In this document: positions 47,799 to 59,442 of the stretch, piece after piece | Numbering within the stretch: the stretch's first letter is position 1 | How the letters are laid out: each line of letters starts with the position of its first letter | Translations under genes and position numbers: made by a program | Notes under the pieces: model-generated | What the model was told of the DNA's origin: nothing | The model's input: the letters and a program-made list of their open reading frames with translations, nothing else | The model's database searches: none | Source: Apiospora phragmitis | Taxonomy: Eukaryota > Ascomycota > Sordariomycetes > Amphisphaeriales > Apiosporaceae | Direction of reading: 5' to 3' | DNA length: 64,000 nucleotides | Assembly: GCA_038363925.1 (NCBI GenBank) | Contig: JAQQWL010000004.1 | Location: 310,001-374,000 of the forward strand

Positions 47799-48316
47799 AA
47801 GGACTACTAAGAAACAAATACAAACTACCCGAGTTGGATGTACAGATGATTTGTATTGGTATGAGCAGGAGTTGCATTGAGTTGTTTAATGATTTCACGG
47901 CGTTTTTACACAAGACGGCATGAGATGATGTTGTTGGATGTTGACACGGGCACTTTGCGGATCAGATCAGAATGAGGCAAGATAATAGCATTAGTGAAAA
48001 CAACCATATTTCCGACCAGTACTCTATTATCATGTAAATCTTTGATGCGAGGTCTTCAGTGTGGTATAGGCAACCCATGCTCTTGTTTGACAAACTACTT
48101 AGTGAATGCCTGGGCTCCGCTGAGTTTTCCCCAGCTGTTAAGACTCACATCTTTTAGCCCCTGGACCCCTGTCAAGCCAAACAAACCACCCACCACCCAG
48201 AGCCGACCTGCCGCATCGACTCTGGACTCATCTATCTTATTTCGGCGCGGCCCACAGCCTGATTCCGACATCCCCTTATTCCCACGTTGCATCCTATCTC
48301 GTTCACCCCAATCACC
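47799..48316. other. intergenic region
   Basis: The 3' flank of the GH72 gene and the promoter of the next plus-strand gene. No gene or repeat is seen. Confidence 0.5.
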
Positions 48317-49790
48317 ATGAGCGTCCAGAGGTATCTCGAATCAATGGCAACGGAAGTCCCAGAAGCCCCGGCACTTGACGCAGACAGCGAATCGTCGATC
48401 ACGGCGAGAACGATATCCTCCTCAACCAACACCCTATTCCCGATCGACTGTCAGAAGAATGGCATACTAGATCCTCTTGGGTCGCAGCCTCCTACCAACC
48501 TGGACCACCTATGCGAGCAGCTTAGTAGGCAACTCTCGACTTCGCCAATACCAACAGAAGCCGAATACAGGGACTTCAAGTCCCGGATTCAGCGTGATCC
48601 TAATGAGGCGACTGTAATGCTGGAAATGATGCCGCTGTTCAAGACTTACCCGAACCCGGACAATGTCTTGGAGGAAGACTATAGGGCGGTAAGCGAGTGA
48701 CTTTGAGGGTCTTCTTTTCTGGATGGCTAACACCGTCTGTCGGCAGGTCATCGACCAGGCTTTCACAGGTCTACCTAAGGACCAAGGCTTCAATGATGGC
48801 CTCTCGCCATCTCAACCGGACTACGTACAAGGCAAGTGACCGCCGGCACCGCTTCGATCAAGATTCTAACAGCACTTGAGGTTACGGACTGCTGGAATTC
48901 AGCAATTGCGCAGCGGCCTACGATTTTACGCTTTACGAGGGTAATCGACACTCCCTAGTATTACCTCATACCGCCGGCGAACGGACGGGGCTAGGCAAAG
49001 ATATGGAACTCGCACGGCTGCAGAGCGGATATGATGGTGCTGCCCTTGTTTTTGAACGGAACAGGGCTCTCAAGCGACTGGGTAAGCGTTGTTCGGAGTT
49101 CATCCCCCCTTATCCCAATTTTCTTTACTCTTCATTCCTTGATTCAGTGTTCATTCCATTTCATGTCAGTGTATAGGTATTCCCCTTATCCTAATACTTA
49201 TTCCCCCTTATCCTAGTGTTTAGTCCATTATTCCAGTGTCTATTCCACCTTATTCCAGTTTTTCCCCTTTTCGCTAGTGTCTATTCCTCCTTGGCTTAGT
49301 GTGTATTTCTCCTTATTCCAGTGTCCCAGGAGACACACAGTCTACTTCTGAGAATAATAATACTTACGCCGAGAGTGGATAGGTCCTGACCAGTCCGACC
49401 CCCCCTGGTCATGCTGGGATTACCATATTCACCGCTGATGGCGATAACTTGTACTTCTTTGTCCACTACGCAAGTCATTCTAACAACAAATCTTTGGAGT
49501 ACCACCAATATCCCATCGCTTCCGTGAATCTCCTAAGATCGTACGAGGACTTCCGGGAGGGGTGGCGGATGATTCGAAACAACCAACACGATGCCAAGCA
49601 ACGGTCAGCCAAGATGCGAGATGGCTTGGTAAAAGCCGGAAACAATGAAGTAGAAGCCTATGTTCAAGCCGGTGGCAACAGCATTGGAACAAGCGACGAG
49701 TTTAGTGACAAAGAGTTTCAGGCCCGGCCACCCGAGCCCACTAGTCTGCCAAGACGTTCGTTGGAACCACTGCCTGGGGAGGGGGGGTGA
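48317..49790 (+). CDS. conserved fungal protein of unknown function, one frameshift
   Basis: Four exons: 48317-48688, 48747-48831, 48881-49081, 49383-49790. Intron 1 is a normal GT-AG. Intron 2 (48832-48880) has a GC donor (GCAAGT) with a CTAAC branch site and keeps the frame (DYVQ then GYGLLEFSNC). Intron 3 is 301 nt and filled with a degenerate tandem repeat. The start follows ATCACC and gives MSVQRYLESMATEVPEAPAL. Conserved blocks include LPHTAGERTGLGKDMELARL, SGYDGAALVFERNRALK and ITIFTADGDNLYFFVHYA, then YHQYPIASVNL. I know this pattern from fungal hypothetical proteins without assigned function. After exon 4 starts, a run of seven C (49399-49405) puts the frame out by one base; with six, the frame reads SDPPGHAGITIF. 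It is soluble, with no signal peptide. Confidence 0.7.
49099..49329 (+). repeat. degenerate ~20-22-bp tandem repeat inside an intron
   Basis: About ten imperfect units resembling TATTCCNCCTTATTCCAGTG follow one another. Each is a pyrimidine-rich run ending in C/T-AG-TG. The repeat makes up most of intron 3 of the surrounding gene. Each unit resembles a 3' splice site; the last unit ends CCAGTGTCCCAG, while the acceptor that fits the frame is the AG at 49381-49382. Confidence 0.7.
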
Positions 49791-51556
49791 GCTGGCTGAT
49801 CTACCGGATGAATCGACCTCAAAGAGAGTGAAGCGATGAATACATTCGTTGGACAAAAGATAATCGTGCAGCAAAGCCAGGCGCAGACAAACGTTTGTTC
49901 ACAGAAGGTGGAGGCACAAGCACGACCGCACAGAACAAAGACTACCCTTTCACCACTATACAAGCAAGGGCTGCCGGCAACAAACCATCCTCCTCATTCG
50001 ACGAGGAGCCGTCGGACGACAGGGTAGACGTTGGCCCCAGTCCAGAATCTGACACAGACAGACCAATCAGGACAATGTAGACGACAGAGTGGCCGTGGAG
50101 GTCTTCCACAAGAAGCACTCAGCGATGCCGAAAGCGAGCAACAAATCAATTGGATGTTTGCGGCCATGAATAGGCCACCCAGCAGCTAAGAAAGAGAAGA
50201 AAAAAAAGTAAAGCCGAGGGACACGTGAAGAGGAATATACGAGGGATATGACGACGGTTTGATGATGATTATGATGATACTAGCGATGGTTTTCTTTGGA
50301 CATGATCTATTATGTCGGTCACTACAGAGATGTCTCAATTTTGGATGAGAAATATCATAAACATCATACCTACTATGCACTGCCAACAGTTGCAATGCAC
50401 CGTCCTCACGCCACACCTGTTATTAGGTATGTACCTGAAAATTCTCAGTGTATTCGCCTTGCCAGTCACTGGCAGTGTGCAGTGTGATCAATCCGGCTCA
50501 CCAGCATCTGGGCCTGTCTATAATGGTCCCCAAAACCACAGAAACAAACCAGAAAGGTTGGCATGGCTCTATTAAAGGGTCATATTCGGTAGGCATTAGC
50601 CTGGCGCTACTGGTCTGAGATTTCCAATACGAGAGTTGAAGTAGTAAGTCTAAACCCCGGACATAACCAGCGGTAATTACCAGAAACGTAACTTTATCAT
50701 CCTAAGAACTCGTACTCCTGCAACCCAAGCCTAGAGCGCTGCCCGAACAACTCACAACAGTTAAACGTGGCGCAGCAACGATCCTTCTTCTTCTGCTGGT
50801 ATTTCCTTGCCTTCTCCTCCTCCGATAGGCCATTTTTCACGGGGCATCTATTGCTGGACATATTTGGGACTGGATCCGCCGCCATCTTTGGTTCTGGGTG
50901 GTACGCCTCGTTCGGTTTGGGTTGCTGGGGGCGACGAAGATAATAAATAACATCATCTTGTATATCTAGCATCGAGAACGTACTTGTGCAGGCATCTTCG
51001 CAGGATTGGTACGTAGGTGGGCTGTAACAATGCGACACGGTAAGATTATCTTTCGGATTCATGATCGGACAGTTCCACGGCCTTTCCTTGGTCTTCTGCG
51101 GTATATGAATTAGGGGGAGAACACCAAACAGAACGGATCGTCATGACGTCAATAAACCTTTTCGTTGCATCCATCTCTGCTTACGGCTTGGCAGTGAGAT
51201 TGGGCGTCATCGCCTCCTTTCCCGGGTGGATATATGACCGCGGAGTAATACTGTAATTGGTGCATCGGACGTATTGACGGGCATGAGAAAAAGAAGAAAT
51301 TTGATTCGCCCAAGCGGAAATTATTGCAACCATCTCGATCGCATAGATAATGGCGGGCAATCTAAGGGTTTTCGAGTACATACAGTGAAAAGCAGCCATG
51401 CTGGTCATAAAACCATGCTAACTTGAGCGCAGTATAACATGCATGTAGATATTTTCTATTTGCAAAAGAGAAGGGGCTAAAGCTGCCTATGAAGCACAAC
51501 TAATACAGTCGATAAGGATCGCACCCACAAACTGACCCAAGGTTCAACATACGGTA
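49791..51556. other. intergenic region with one weak ORF
   Basis: No recognised gene. It contains the weak ORF at 50697-51062 and ordinary non-repetitive DNA. It separates the conserved genes from the biosynthetic cluster. Confidence 0.5.
50697..51062 (-). CDS. weak hypothetical ORF, Cys- and Lys-containing
   Basis: A 121-residue open frame beginning MNPKDNLTVSHCYSPP and ending LGLQEYEFLG, with KYQQKKKDRCCATFNCCELF near the end. It has no signal peptide, no membrane span and no known domain. Splicing could alter it. It is given only because it is the best candidate in a 1.7-kb gap, and it may be chance. Confidence 0.22.
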   Translation of the reverse strand: MNPKDNLTVSHCYSPPTYQSCEDACTSTFSMLDIQDDVIYYLRRPQQPKPNEAYHPEPKMAADPVPNMSSNRCPVKNGLSEEEKARKYQQKKKDRCCATFNCCELFGQRSRLGLQEYEFLG

Positions 51557-52926
51557 TTAGTTCGCCAGATCAGGCCTCTTCCATGGCTGCTCGAACCCGG
51601 TGAAAGGGACCCATTTCAGATCCGTCGGCAAGTCCTTGGTGGTGTCTTGGCACATCCTCGCGAGCCTCAGCCACATGTCGCCCTTCATGAGGAAATAGGC
51701 CGCCCACTCGCCGTCCTCCTCGTACTTCCTGCACACGTCCTCGCCGTTCTTCAGCGCCCGGATGAACTTGGCCGCGTGTCCATCGTCGTGCTCCTGGTTC
51801 ACGGCCCGGAAAAGCTCCGGCCAGCCCATCCCGTCGCTGCTCCCGGGCCCTCCCACGTAGTCTGAGACGGCGGCTTCATCCAGGGGCGCCGAGCCTGCGA
51901 CAGCGTACCAGGCCAAGTCCAGGCGCGCCTTCCACTCGACGAGGCGGGCGCGGTCCGCGAGCGCGATCCAGTCCTGCCGGATCAGCACCATGAAGAAGAT
52001 GCTGCTGGTGACGGCGTGCATGTAGAAGAAGTCGATCTTGCGCCGGCGGCCCTCGCGCTGCGCTGCGCCCGCGAAGAACGCCGCCACGTTAACCATTTCG
52101 GCCGTGCGCCGCTCCAGCTCGCGCTCCCCCTCCTCCGCGCTGCCGTTGGTCCGGATGCGGAACTGCGCAGCCAGGGTCGACATCTCCTCGCCCGCGCGGC
52201 CGACGACGCCGTCGCGCATCTTGTTGCCGAAGTCGGACCAGCGGGGCGCGGTGCGGATCGCGTCGGAGCGCCGGACCTCGTGCACCAGCTCGATCAGGGC
52301 TTGGGCCTGCCTCGGGTCGGGTACGCGATCCCTGCCTCGGCCTCGGCCGACGCGAACAGCGTCCGGATATGGCTGTCGTCGTGCGCCGCGGCCTGGGCCA
52401 GCGCCTCGGCCACGATCGACGGCTGCTCGAACTCGACGCCCAGGCCGAGGTGGATGATGGGATGGTACGCGCCCTCGTACATGCGGGCCAGTATGGCGTC
52501 GGCCACGGGCGTGCGCGCGAAGACGTAGGCCTGGATCACGGCCCGCCAGCCGCGGGCGGCGACCTCGCGCTTGAAGAACTCGAGGAAGGTGTGGTATTGT
52601 GTAATTTTGCCCAGGGCGCCGTAGAAGACGTCAGGGTTGGAGAGCTTCTCCAAGAGGTCGCCGTCGATCTCCGGCATAGGCCGCTGTATCGGCGTGCCGT
52701 CGTTGTAGCGGTCTTGCAGCTCCTGGGGGCTAGCGCCTAGGGCGAGGCAGGTGAGCAGACTGTGGGCGATGTGGTTGTGGCCTGCGGTGTCGCGGAAGAA
52801 CATGTGGTACTCTTCATGGTTCTTCTGCAGCAGGCGGTTGCATTCTTCCAGAGACTCTGGTGTGATGTTGGGCACCCCGACCATGCCGACATGGTCGGGT
52901 GATAGCGTGATGGGGAACGAGTTCAT
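51557..52926 (-). CDS. questin-oxidase-like protein (DUF4243), one frameshift
   Basis: Two minus-strand frames together give about 456 residues of the questin oxidase-like family (PF14027). Family members such as GedK cleave an anthraquinone ring in a Baeyer-Villiger-type reaction. Typical features seen: NHEEYHMFF and NHIAHSLLTCLALGA near the N-terminus, YNDGTPIQRPMP, then FLEFFKREVAARGW, YEGAYHPIIHLGLGVEF and AAHDDSHI. In the second frame come KIDFFYMHAVTSSIFFMVL and NQEHDDGHAAKFIRALKNGE. The frame breaks near 52320: AGIA runs on to a stop, while the other frame continues PDPRQAQALIELVHEV. One missing base would explain it. The start at 52926 (MNSFPITLSPDHVGM) was chosen by family alignment; the frame is open to 53058. 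It is the left-most member of the putative cluster and is divergent from the P450. Confidence 0.8.
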
Positions 52927-53705
52927 TGTGGACGATTTACTGGCGATGGGGAAGGATAATGGGTCAAGTTCTACACTCGTTGGATTGGACTTCCTACAGC
53001 TGATGGAATACGAGAAACCTTTGAAAACGGTGGAAATTATATTGTAGTAGTATGGCATACCTCTCGGGTCAGATCGGAGCCCGAAGCAGCAGGAGAGATG
53101 ACAATAATATGTTGCGTGTAGTATAACCGGCTCAAAGTCGTAGGGTTCCTCGGGTCTTCTTAAATCGAACGATCATCGTGCCATCGCTTACTCGAATCCA
53201 GAGCATGTCCGCGTTGATCCCTCCGATGACCCCTTCGCCGCAATACCGGAGACGGTGATCGGCGCTGGGAGATGGCGATTCCGAAGCAACGATTTAAAAC
53301 TCACAAGGTCACAAGCTCACAAGCAGCAGGACGAAGACGAAGACAACGAGAAAATAGGCCCTATTCTACCTAATTAGCAACCTAATCCTAATTTTATCGT
53401 CGCGCAAATTCCGTATCTTAAAGCCGGTGTCGATGCCACCGGGGAAGTCTTCGCAGCAGCTTATAGAAGTCGGTGTCCGATTAAAGTGGAGCGTGTCAGG
53501 GGCTCGGCGTCTGACTCCTAACCCCTTTTAGATTGGCCCGACATGCGAGAGAAACGACTGCGTAGATGCAATGGTTCGCGCGCCGAGGAGTGAACAATAA
53601 AAGGAACACCCAGGATCACCCTGCAAAGTATTTATTTGATAACTGAAATAGTAGATTCCAGTTGTGCCGTTTTAGTTTGCCTGTCCGAAGTTAATCGAAT
53701 TAGTC
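52927..53705. promoter_or_regulatory. divergent promoter region between the DUF4243 and P450 genes
   Basis: 779 bases separate the two divergent starts. No gene is seen. It probably drives both genes; no specific activator site could be assigned with confidence. Confidence 0.4.
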
Positions 53706-55482
53706 ATGGATGCAATGGGCAATGCCTCCAATGCCGGCGGCTCCCGCAGCCCCATGGTGGCTACACTAGAAAGAAGCAAACAGGCATTCGGGAAAGTTAC
53801 ATGGCAGCACCTTGTCGCTGCTGCTGCTGTCTACTTCCTGACTCTCGCTTTTTACCGGCTCTACCTCCACCCCTTGTCGAATTATCCGGGACCCAAGCTG
53901 GCAGCTGTAACAAGATGGTACGAGGCCTATTACGATCTTGTGCTCGGGGGACAATATACTTTCCGAATTGCCGAAATGCATAAACAGTATGGTGAGTCTA
54001 CTTGGCGCCTACAACTATCAAGATATATCCGGGAACCGTTTGACTAAAAGAACTGGCATACAGGACCTATCATTCGTATCAGTCCGTATGAACTGCATGT
54101 CAGCGACCCTGCCTTCTTCGAGAAGCTGTTCCGCCAAGACGGCCGCTGGGACAAATATGCCTGGAGTTACGATGCCTTCGGCGCCCCGCTGACGGCCGTC
54201 GCCACCTCGGCGCACGACCTCCACCGGCGGCGCCGCGCACCCGTCAACAGCTTCTTCTCCAAGCAGAACGTAGCCAAGCGGATCGAGACGGTCAAGCGCC
54301 AGGTAGACAAGTTCTGCCAGCGGCTGGACGGCTTCGCGGGCTCGGGCGACCGTCTGAACCTGAACATCGCGCTCGCCGCCTTCGCGCGCGACGCCGCGTC
54401 CGACTTCATGCTCGGCAAGTGCTACGGCAACCTCGACCAGCCCGACTTCAACGCCGGCATGACCAAGGCCATCGGCGGCCTGACGCAGCTGTGGATGGTC
54501 ACCAAGCACTTCCGCTGGGTCGGCGCGTCCCTGATGATGCTCCCTATCCCAATAGCGAAGAAGCTCGGCGGAGAGGGCAACCGGACCCTGTTCTCTTATC
54601 TTGATGCCACCCTGCACGACACGGCGAGCCTGATGGCCCAGGCCAAGGCGGAGAACCCGGACCCCGAGGCGCCGCACACCCTCGTCCACGCCATCGTGCA
54701 GTCCAACCTGCCCGAGCCCGAGCTGCGGCACCGGCGCGTGGCCGAGGAGGTCGCCAGCATCACGGGCGCCGGCTTCGAGTCGACGGCCGCGGTAATGCGC
54801 GTCACCCTGTACCACATCTACAGCAACCCGGAGATTCTGGGCCGCCTGCGCCGCGAGCTGCGGTCCGCGGGTACGGTAGCAGCAAGGGCTCGTCCTACCC
54901 GGCCGACCTGGACTGGATGCGGCTGCAGCAGCTGCCGTACCTGACGGGCGTGCTGCACGAGGGCCTGCGCCTCAGCCCGGGGCTGGCCTCGCGCATGGCC
55001 CGCGTCGCGCCCGATCGCGACCTGGTCTACGCGGACCGCTGGCGCATCCCGGCCGGCACCCCCGTCGGCATGACCACGATCCTCATGCACTACGACGCGC
55101 AGCTCTACCCGGAGCCGAAGCGCTTCTTTCCCGACCGCTGGATCGACGTCGAGAAGCGCAAGAAGGCGGAGAAGACGTACGCGCCATTTTCCAGGGGCAC
55201 CCGGGGCTGTCTTGGGATGCAGTAAGTGATGCTCTACTTCCTCTACGATTTTATGTTTTTGCCCCTTTCACGTGCTACTCAGCAGCTAACGATGAATTGA
55301 AATCTAGTCTCGCGTGGTCGGAACTTTACATGGTCATCGCCAGTGTTATTCTTCTATTTGACTTGAAGCTCGATGGGGCAGGCCCGAAGGACTGGGAGCC
55401 GGCCGTGGATCAGTTTACCATTGGAACGAAGGATCAGAGCGGTATCAAGACCTGGGTTACGCGATACGAGGAAGAGGCTTGA
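53706..55482 (+). CDS. cytochrome P450 monooxygenase, one frameshift
   Basis: Three exons: 53706-53991, 54064-55221, 55308-55482. The splice junctions restore KQY-GPIIRIS and CLGMHLAWSEL. The N-terminus has a membrane anchor ([20 protein letters not shown]) and the proline hinge [10 protein letters not shown]. The I-helix has [11 protein letters not shown], the ExxR motif is in [10 protein letters not shown], and the heme loop is [11 protein letters not shown] with its axial Cys. It would be an ER-bound, NADPH-reductase-dependent hydroxylase or oxidase. The general look is that of fungal trichodiene-oxygenase/benzoate-hydroxylase-like P450s of biosynthetic clusters; the substrate is unknown. 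At about 54871-54875 the frame slips: RRELRSAG continues as [17 protein letters not shown] in another frame, consistent with one missing base. Either the enzyme is dead or the assembly is wrong there. Confidence 0.88.
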
Positions 55483-56615
55483 TGCAAAAGTTGTGGCCAC
55501 ATTACCGCTATGTCGCATCGCATACCATGATGTTGATTGTTAGGCTTGATCCTCATCTCTACGTAGTGCATTAAGTAGTCTGTCTTTTGCCGACCATCAT
55601 AACCTGATGTAGACATCTCACATAGTTTCGAATATCAACCGTTCAGAGTCTCCAACAATGAACACTACTTAATGAAGAGCGTATATAAGATTACATGATA
55701 CAGCGCCTTTGTCGAAGACTATCGTTCGACTCTGGTTCATTCCCAGTGAGCGGTAGATTGATATCCAGGGAACAAGTACTTTAAACTATTTCTCATCTCA
55801 GTCGTCATAGACAATCTCCCACAAATGTTGTATCACCTTGGCTTTCTGAGAAATTTCAGTGGGAATGTCGACTCCAACTCATGTTGGCGCTACAAAACGA
55901 AGGAGATGGGCTCCAGAGTCAAGGCTTGTTGTTATTAGCCTCTTTACCATTCAGCTCCGTTGGCCTAGACCCGGTTACTAAGCCCATTCTGTGCATCGGG
56001 AATTATGTAGAATTTATCGGATGTTTGGGTGTTCCGATCGGACTAATGCACTTACTGCAGGACTCACTGTAGGCTCTCAGCTTCCCCTGAGAGAGTCGGG
56101 GAGTCCTACATGGGGCGTAAGCAGGATCTTACCGCATATCAGCCCCAACGTTCAGCTCACGGAGCTCGGCTGACTTCCCAATGCGTAAGCAACATCATGC
56201 CACATGTCGTACAAAAGTGGCTAGTACCAAAAGTACCACGAACACGGTTGGGAGAAACCGACTCCAAAAATAGGATTCAGCACGCGATGGAAGGATCTGA
56301 GAGGGATCCCAACCCCTGCGACGTCGGACAAAGAGGCAACAATGCCCTTTCCGTTGCCTGGGGAAGTCAACACGAGACCATAGGAGAGGGCTGAATATGC
56401 CTTCTTCGTGGAAATTGTACTCGGAGAAAGTCCTGTTAGGCAACCAGGTCATCGACAGGTGTTGGTATCTATTGAAGCAGGATTGCCGACCGGCACTTCG
56501 CTGCTGCTGAGAGGGTTCTGCCTTGCCTAGAACTTGTATATATGCAGATGAGTACTGTCGCTCTGGGTTATCACTGACATTCAACAAGTTCCTCATCGGT
56601 GTTGCGTCTTTCACC
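55483..56615. other. intergenic region inside the cluster
   Basis: No gene is seen; short ORFs at 56110-56394 (plus) and 56195-56671 (minus) lack domains. This is the promoter side of the GMC oxidoreductase gene. Confidence 0.5.
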
Positions 56616-58458
56616 ATGGTCCGCCACGCATTTGCCTCCGGGATTTGCCTGTCTCTCGGCCTGATTAGCACTTTCGCTTCTGGCGCACCACTGGAGTCGA
56701 ATGAGTCTGATTTTAATAATGTGGTCGACTATGTCATCGTCGGTGCAGGCCCAGCCGGTCTTGTGCTGGCCGAGGAACTGACTCGCCAGAGCAGAGCTCG
56801 TGTTGTGCTTCTGGAAGCTGGGGCATCTGGAGACACCAACCCGTCTGTTCAGAGTATGTTGCTCCTCCCTTCACACTGGCTGGCCGTAACGACTGGTGGC
56901 GGGACGTCAGCTAACATTGCATTCTCCCAACAGCACCGGGCATCTTCTTTGAAGCTACGTACCAATACAATTGGCCGTACTACTCGGCCCCAGACCCAAA
57001 CCTGGGCGGCATAGCTCCCAATCTCGTGCAAGGCAGAATGGTCGGCGGCGGGACAGGCATCAATGCAATGCTCTACTCCCGAGGGTCCGCATCCGTCTTC
57101 GATGAGTGGGCCAGAGTGTCCGGAAACCAAGGCCTGGCTTGGAACTCGATCTACGAGGCGTTCAAGGCCACCACCCACTGGACGGACGAGGCCAGAATCC
57201 ACTATTCCCAGCCCATCAACACATCGGCGTTTGGCAAGGGGCCCCTGGAAATCTCCCGCCAACGAGAACTGTTCCCGATCGACACGCCTTTCCTCAGCAC
57301 GTTCGCCGACAAGTTCAAGCTCCCCGAGATCGACCTCGTCTCCGGCGGCGGCATCGGCGTCAGCCAGGCCGTCGAGTCCATCATAGCCTCCAACCACACT
57401 CGGTCCTACGCACACAACAGCTTTGGATACGAAGCCGCCGGCCGGTCGAACTACCGGCTGATCACGAACGCCTGGGTGTCCAAGATCGGCTTCCACGGCA
57501 CCACGGCCGACAGCGTCACCTACAACGACACCACCACCGACACGATGCGCACGCTCCACGCCAAAGAGATCATCATCGCCGCGGGCGCCATCAAGGCGCC
57601 CCAGCTTCTGCTCCTGTCCGGCGTCGGCCCCACCGACGCCCTGAGGGCCCTCGGCATCCCCATGGTCAAGGATATCGCCGCCGTGGGCCAGAGCCTCATC
57701 GACCACCACATGGCCATCATGGAGTTCGAGGCAGCCCGGGGGAGCCCTCGGGCTACCAGTACGACTACAACGCGACGTTCCGGTCCGAGGCCACGGCCGC
57801 GTACGCGCGCGACGGCTCCGGCTGGCTGGGCACGCAGGGCGGCGACCCCTTCGCCGCCACGCGCCTGCCCGACTCCGTGCTGTCCGCCTCGTCGTCCTAC
57901 CTCCGCAACCTGCCCCGCGACCGCGCCCACGTCGCCTGGGGATACTCCAATCAGGCCATGCTGGTCGACAACAGCCAGGGCGTGCCCAACGTCAGCACGG
58001 TAAGCGGGTACGCCGCGCTCGTGCAGCCCGAGTCGCGCGGCAGCGTGTCGCTCAGCTCGGCCGACTACCGCGCCGCGCCCCTGATCCGGTCCAACTACTG
58101 GGGCACGCCCGCGGAGCGGGCCGCGATCCTCTGGGCGTACCGGCAGCTGCGCGAGACGTTCAAGGCGCCCGCCATGGCGCGTCTCGCGCCGCGCGAGCTC
58201 TTTCCCGGCGCCAACGCGACCAGCGACGCGGACTTGTGGAGCGCTATCCAGCGCTCCTCGTCCAGCTGGCACCACCCGGTCGGCACCACGGCGCTGGGGA
58301 CCGTGCTCGACGCGAACTGGCGGGTCAAGGGGCTCAAGGGCCTGCGCGTCGTGGGATCGAGCGCGGCGCCGCAGATCCCGACGTGCCCAATCCAGGCGGC
58401 CATTTACGCGCTTGCGTACGTGGCGGCTGCGGATATCAAGCGCGCTGATCGGATTTGA
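56616..58458 (+). CDS. secreted FAD-dependent GMC oxidoreductase, one frameshift
   Basis: Two exons: 56616-56853 and 56934-58458, the splice joining SVQ to TPGIFFEATYQYNWPYY. A signal peptide is visible (ICLSLGLISTFASGA), then the FAD-binding DYVIVGAGPAGLVLAEEL, the second GMC signature region MVGGGTGINAMLYSRGS, and AAGAIKAPQLLLLSGVGP. The C-terminal catalytic part has SSWHHPVGTTALG (catalytic His) and IPTCPIQAAIYALA. The length of about 587 residues fits the family. In prenylated xanthone pathways a GMC enzyme (XptC) acts on the prenylated intermediate; a similar job here is only inference. A run of five G (57738-57742) breaks the frame: HMAIMEFEA is followed in another frame by EPSGYQYDYNATF. 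One more G would restore it. Confidence 0.88.
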
Positions 58459-58884
58459 GACAATAGCAGTTTCGCGGACTGTGTCTTATTCCGTGGAGCA
58501 AGTAAAGTTAGATCAGAGTTGGCGTGCTGAAGGGGACATTCCGCAGATATCAGATACGGTGGCTTCAGAATATAATTAGGAGGGATGTAGACATCGTATG
58601 GTTACTTTTTTCTTCTCATTCGTTACCCTTGATATAGCATCGACATCTACGAATAACCCATTTTCCCGCTGCTGCCTTTTCTGTATACATCGTTTGTGAA
58701 GATGCACGATCTGTTGCAAATGGTTGCAACCGCAAGAGTACAATACTTGCAGGGGAGTAGGATATTTGCCCTAGTCATAGCTTTGTAAAATTGTTAACCG
58801 GTCGATGCCGGCCGGCTTCGCTTGCTGAGCTGAGTGATTTGGTAGGATCGCGAAAAGAGGGAGAGAAAACAATATGTATCGATT
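58459..58884. other. 3' flank of the GMC gene
   Basis: No gene is seen between the GMC stop and the tRNA. Confidence 0.45.
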
Positions 58885-58956
58885 TAGCATCTCTTGGTTT
58901 CGATCCAAGGACCTCCGGGTTATGAGCCCGGCGCGCTTCCCCTGCGCCAAGATGCT
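58885..58956 (-). tRNA. tRNA-Met (CAT), initiator type
   Basis: Read on the minus strand, a 72-nt cloverleaf forms: acceptor stem AGCATCT with AGATGCT, a D-arm with GGCGCAGGGGAAGCGCGCC-type sequence, and anticodon loop CTCATAA. The anticodon stem contains three consecutive G:C pairs (GGG/CCC). The T arm is CTTGGATCGAAACCAAG, so position 54 is A instead of T. A1:T72, A54 and the GGG/CCC stem are features of eukaryotic initiator tRNA-Met. There is no intron. It lies between the GMC and prenyltransferase genes. Confidence 0.9.
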
Positions 58957-59442
58957 CTCAAAATCCTCTCTTTCCAGGTATGCAAGTAAAGTCATTATTA
59001 CTTGCCATATTCGCTTGTAAGCTTATTGATGAGCTAATTAGGAAGGATGGCGCCTTCATGTAGTTGCATAGTGGCCCCATGAGGGAAGGAAGTCAAGGGT
59101 CTTTGGACAATTGCGAAGCAAGAAAGATGGAGCTACTAGTAAGTAAGATACGCCACAGAGAGTTATTGGCTTCCATACTTGATCATTAATACGTAATCTT
59201 CTATTATAGGAAACTCAAACATGACCTCTTACTAGAATACTGTGATGGGGTATGTGAAGTCGAATGTGATGTATTGCATAAACATTGACATACTTGTGGG
59301 CTAATATGAATCAGGAGATAAACAGGTAAAAGGACAATGCCGTGTTCCCGTAATTCCGAACCAAAGTCCAAGGGAAACCAGTAACTTATCAAATCAACTC
59401 CATCATCATTGTCAAACTGTCTTCCCGGCTGTCTTAACTCAT
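58957..59442. other. intergenic region
   Basis: Includes the upstream flank of the tRNA and the 3' flank of the prenyltransferase gene. Nothing else is seen. Confidence 0.5.

Noticed and set aside
54018..54815. Minus-strand ORF of 265 residues
   Set aside because: Antisense shadow of the P450.
57520..58275. Minus-strand ORFs across the GMC gene, including 56849-57709
   Set aside because: Antisense shadows; the plus strand carries the FAD and catalytic His motifs.
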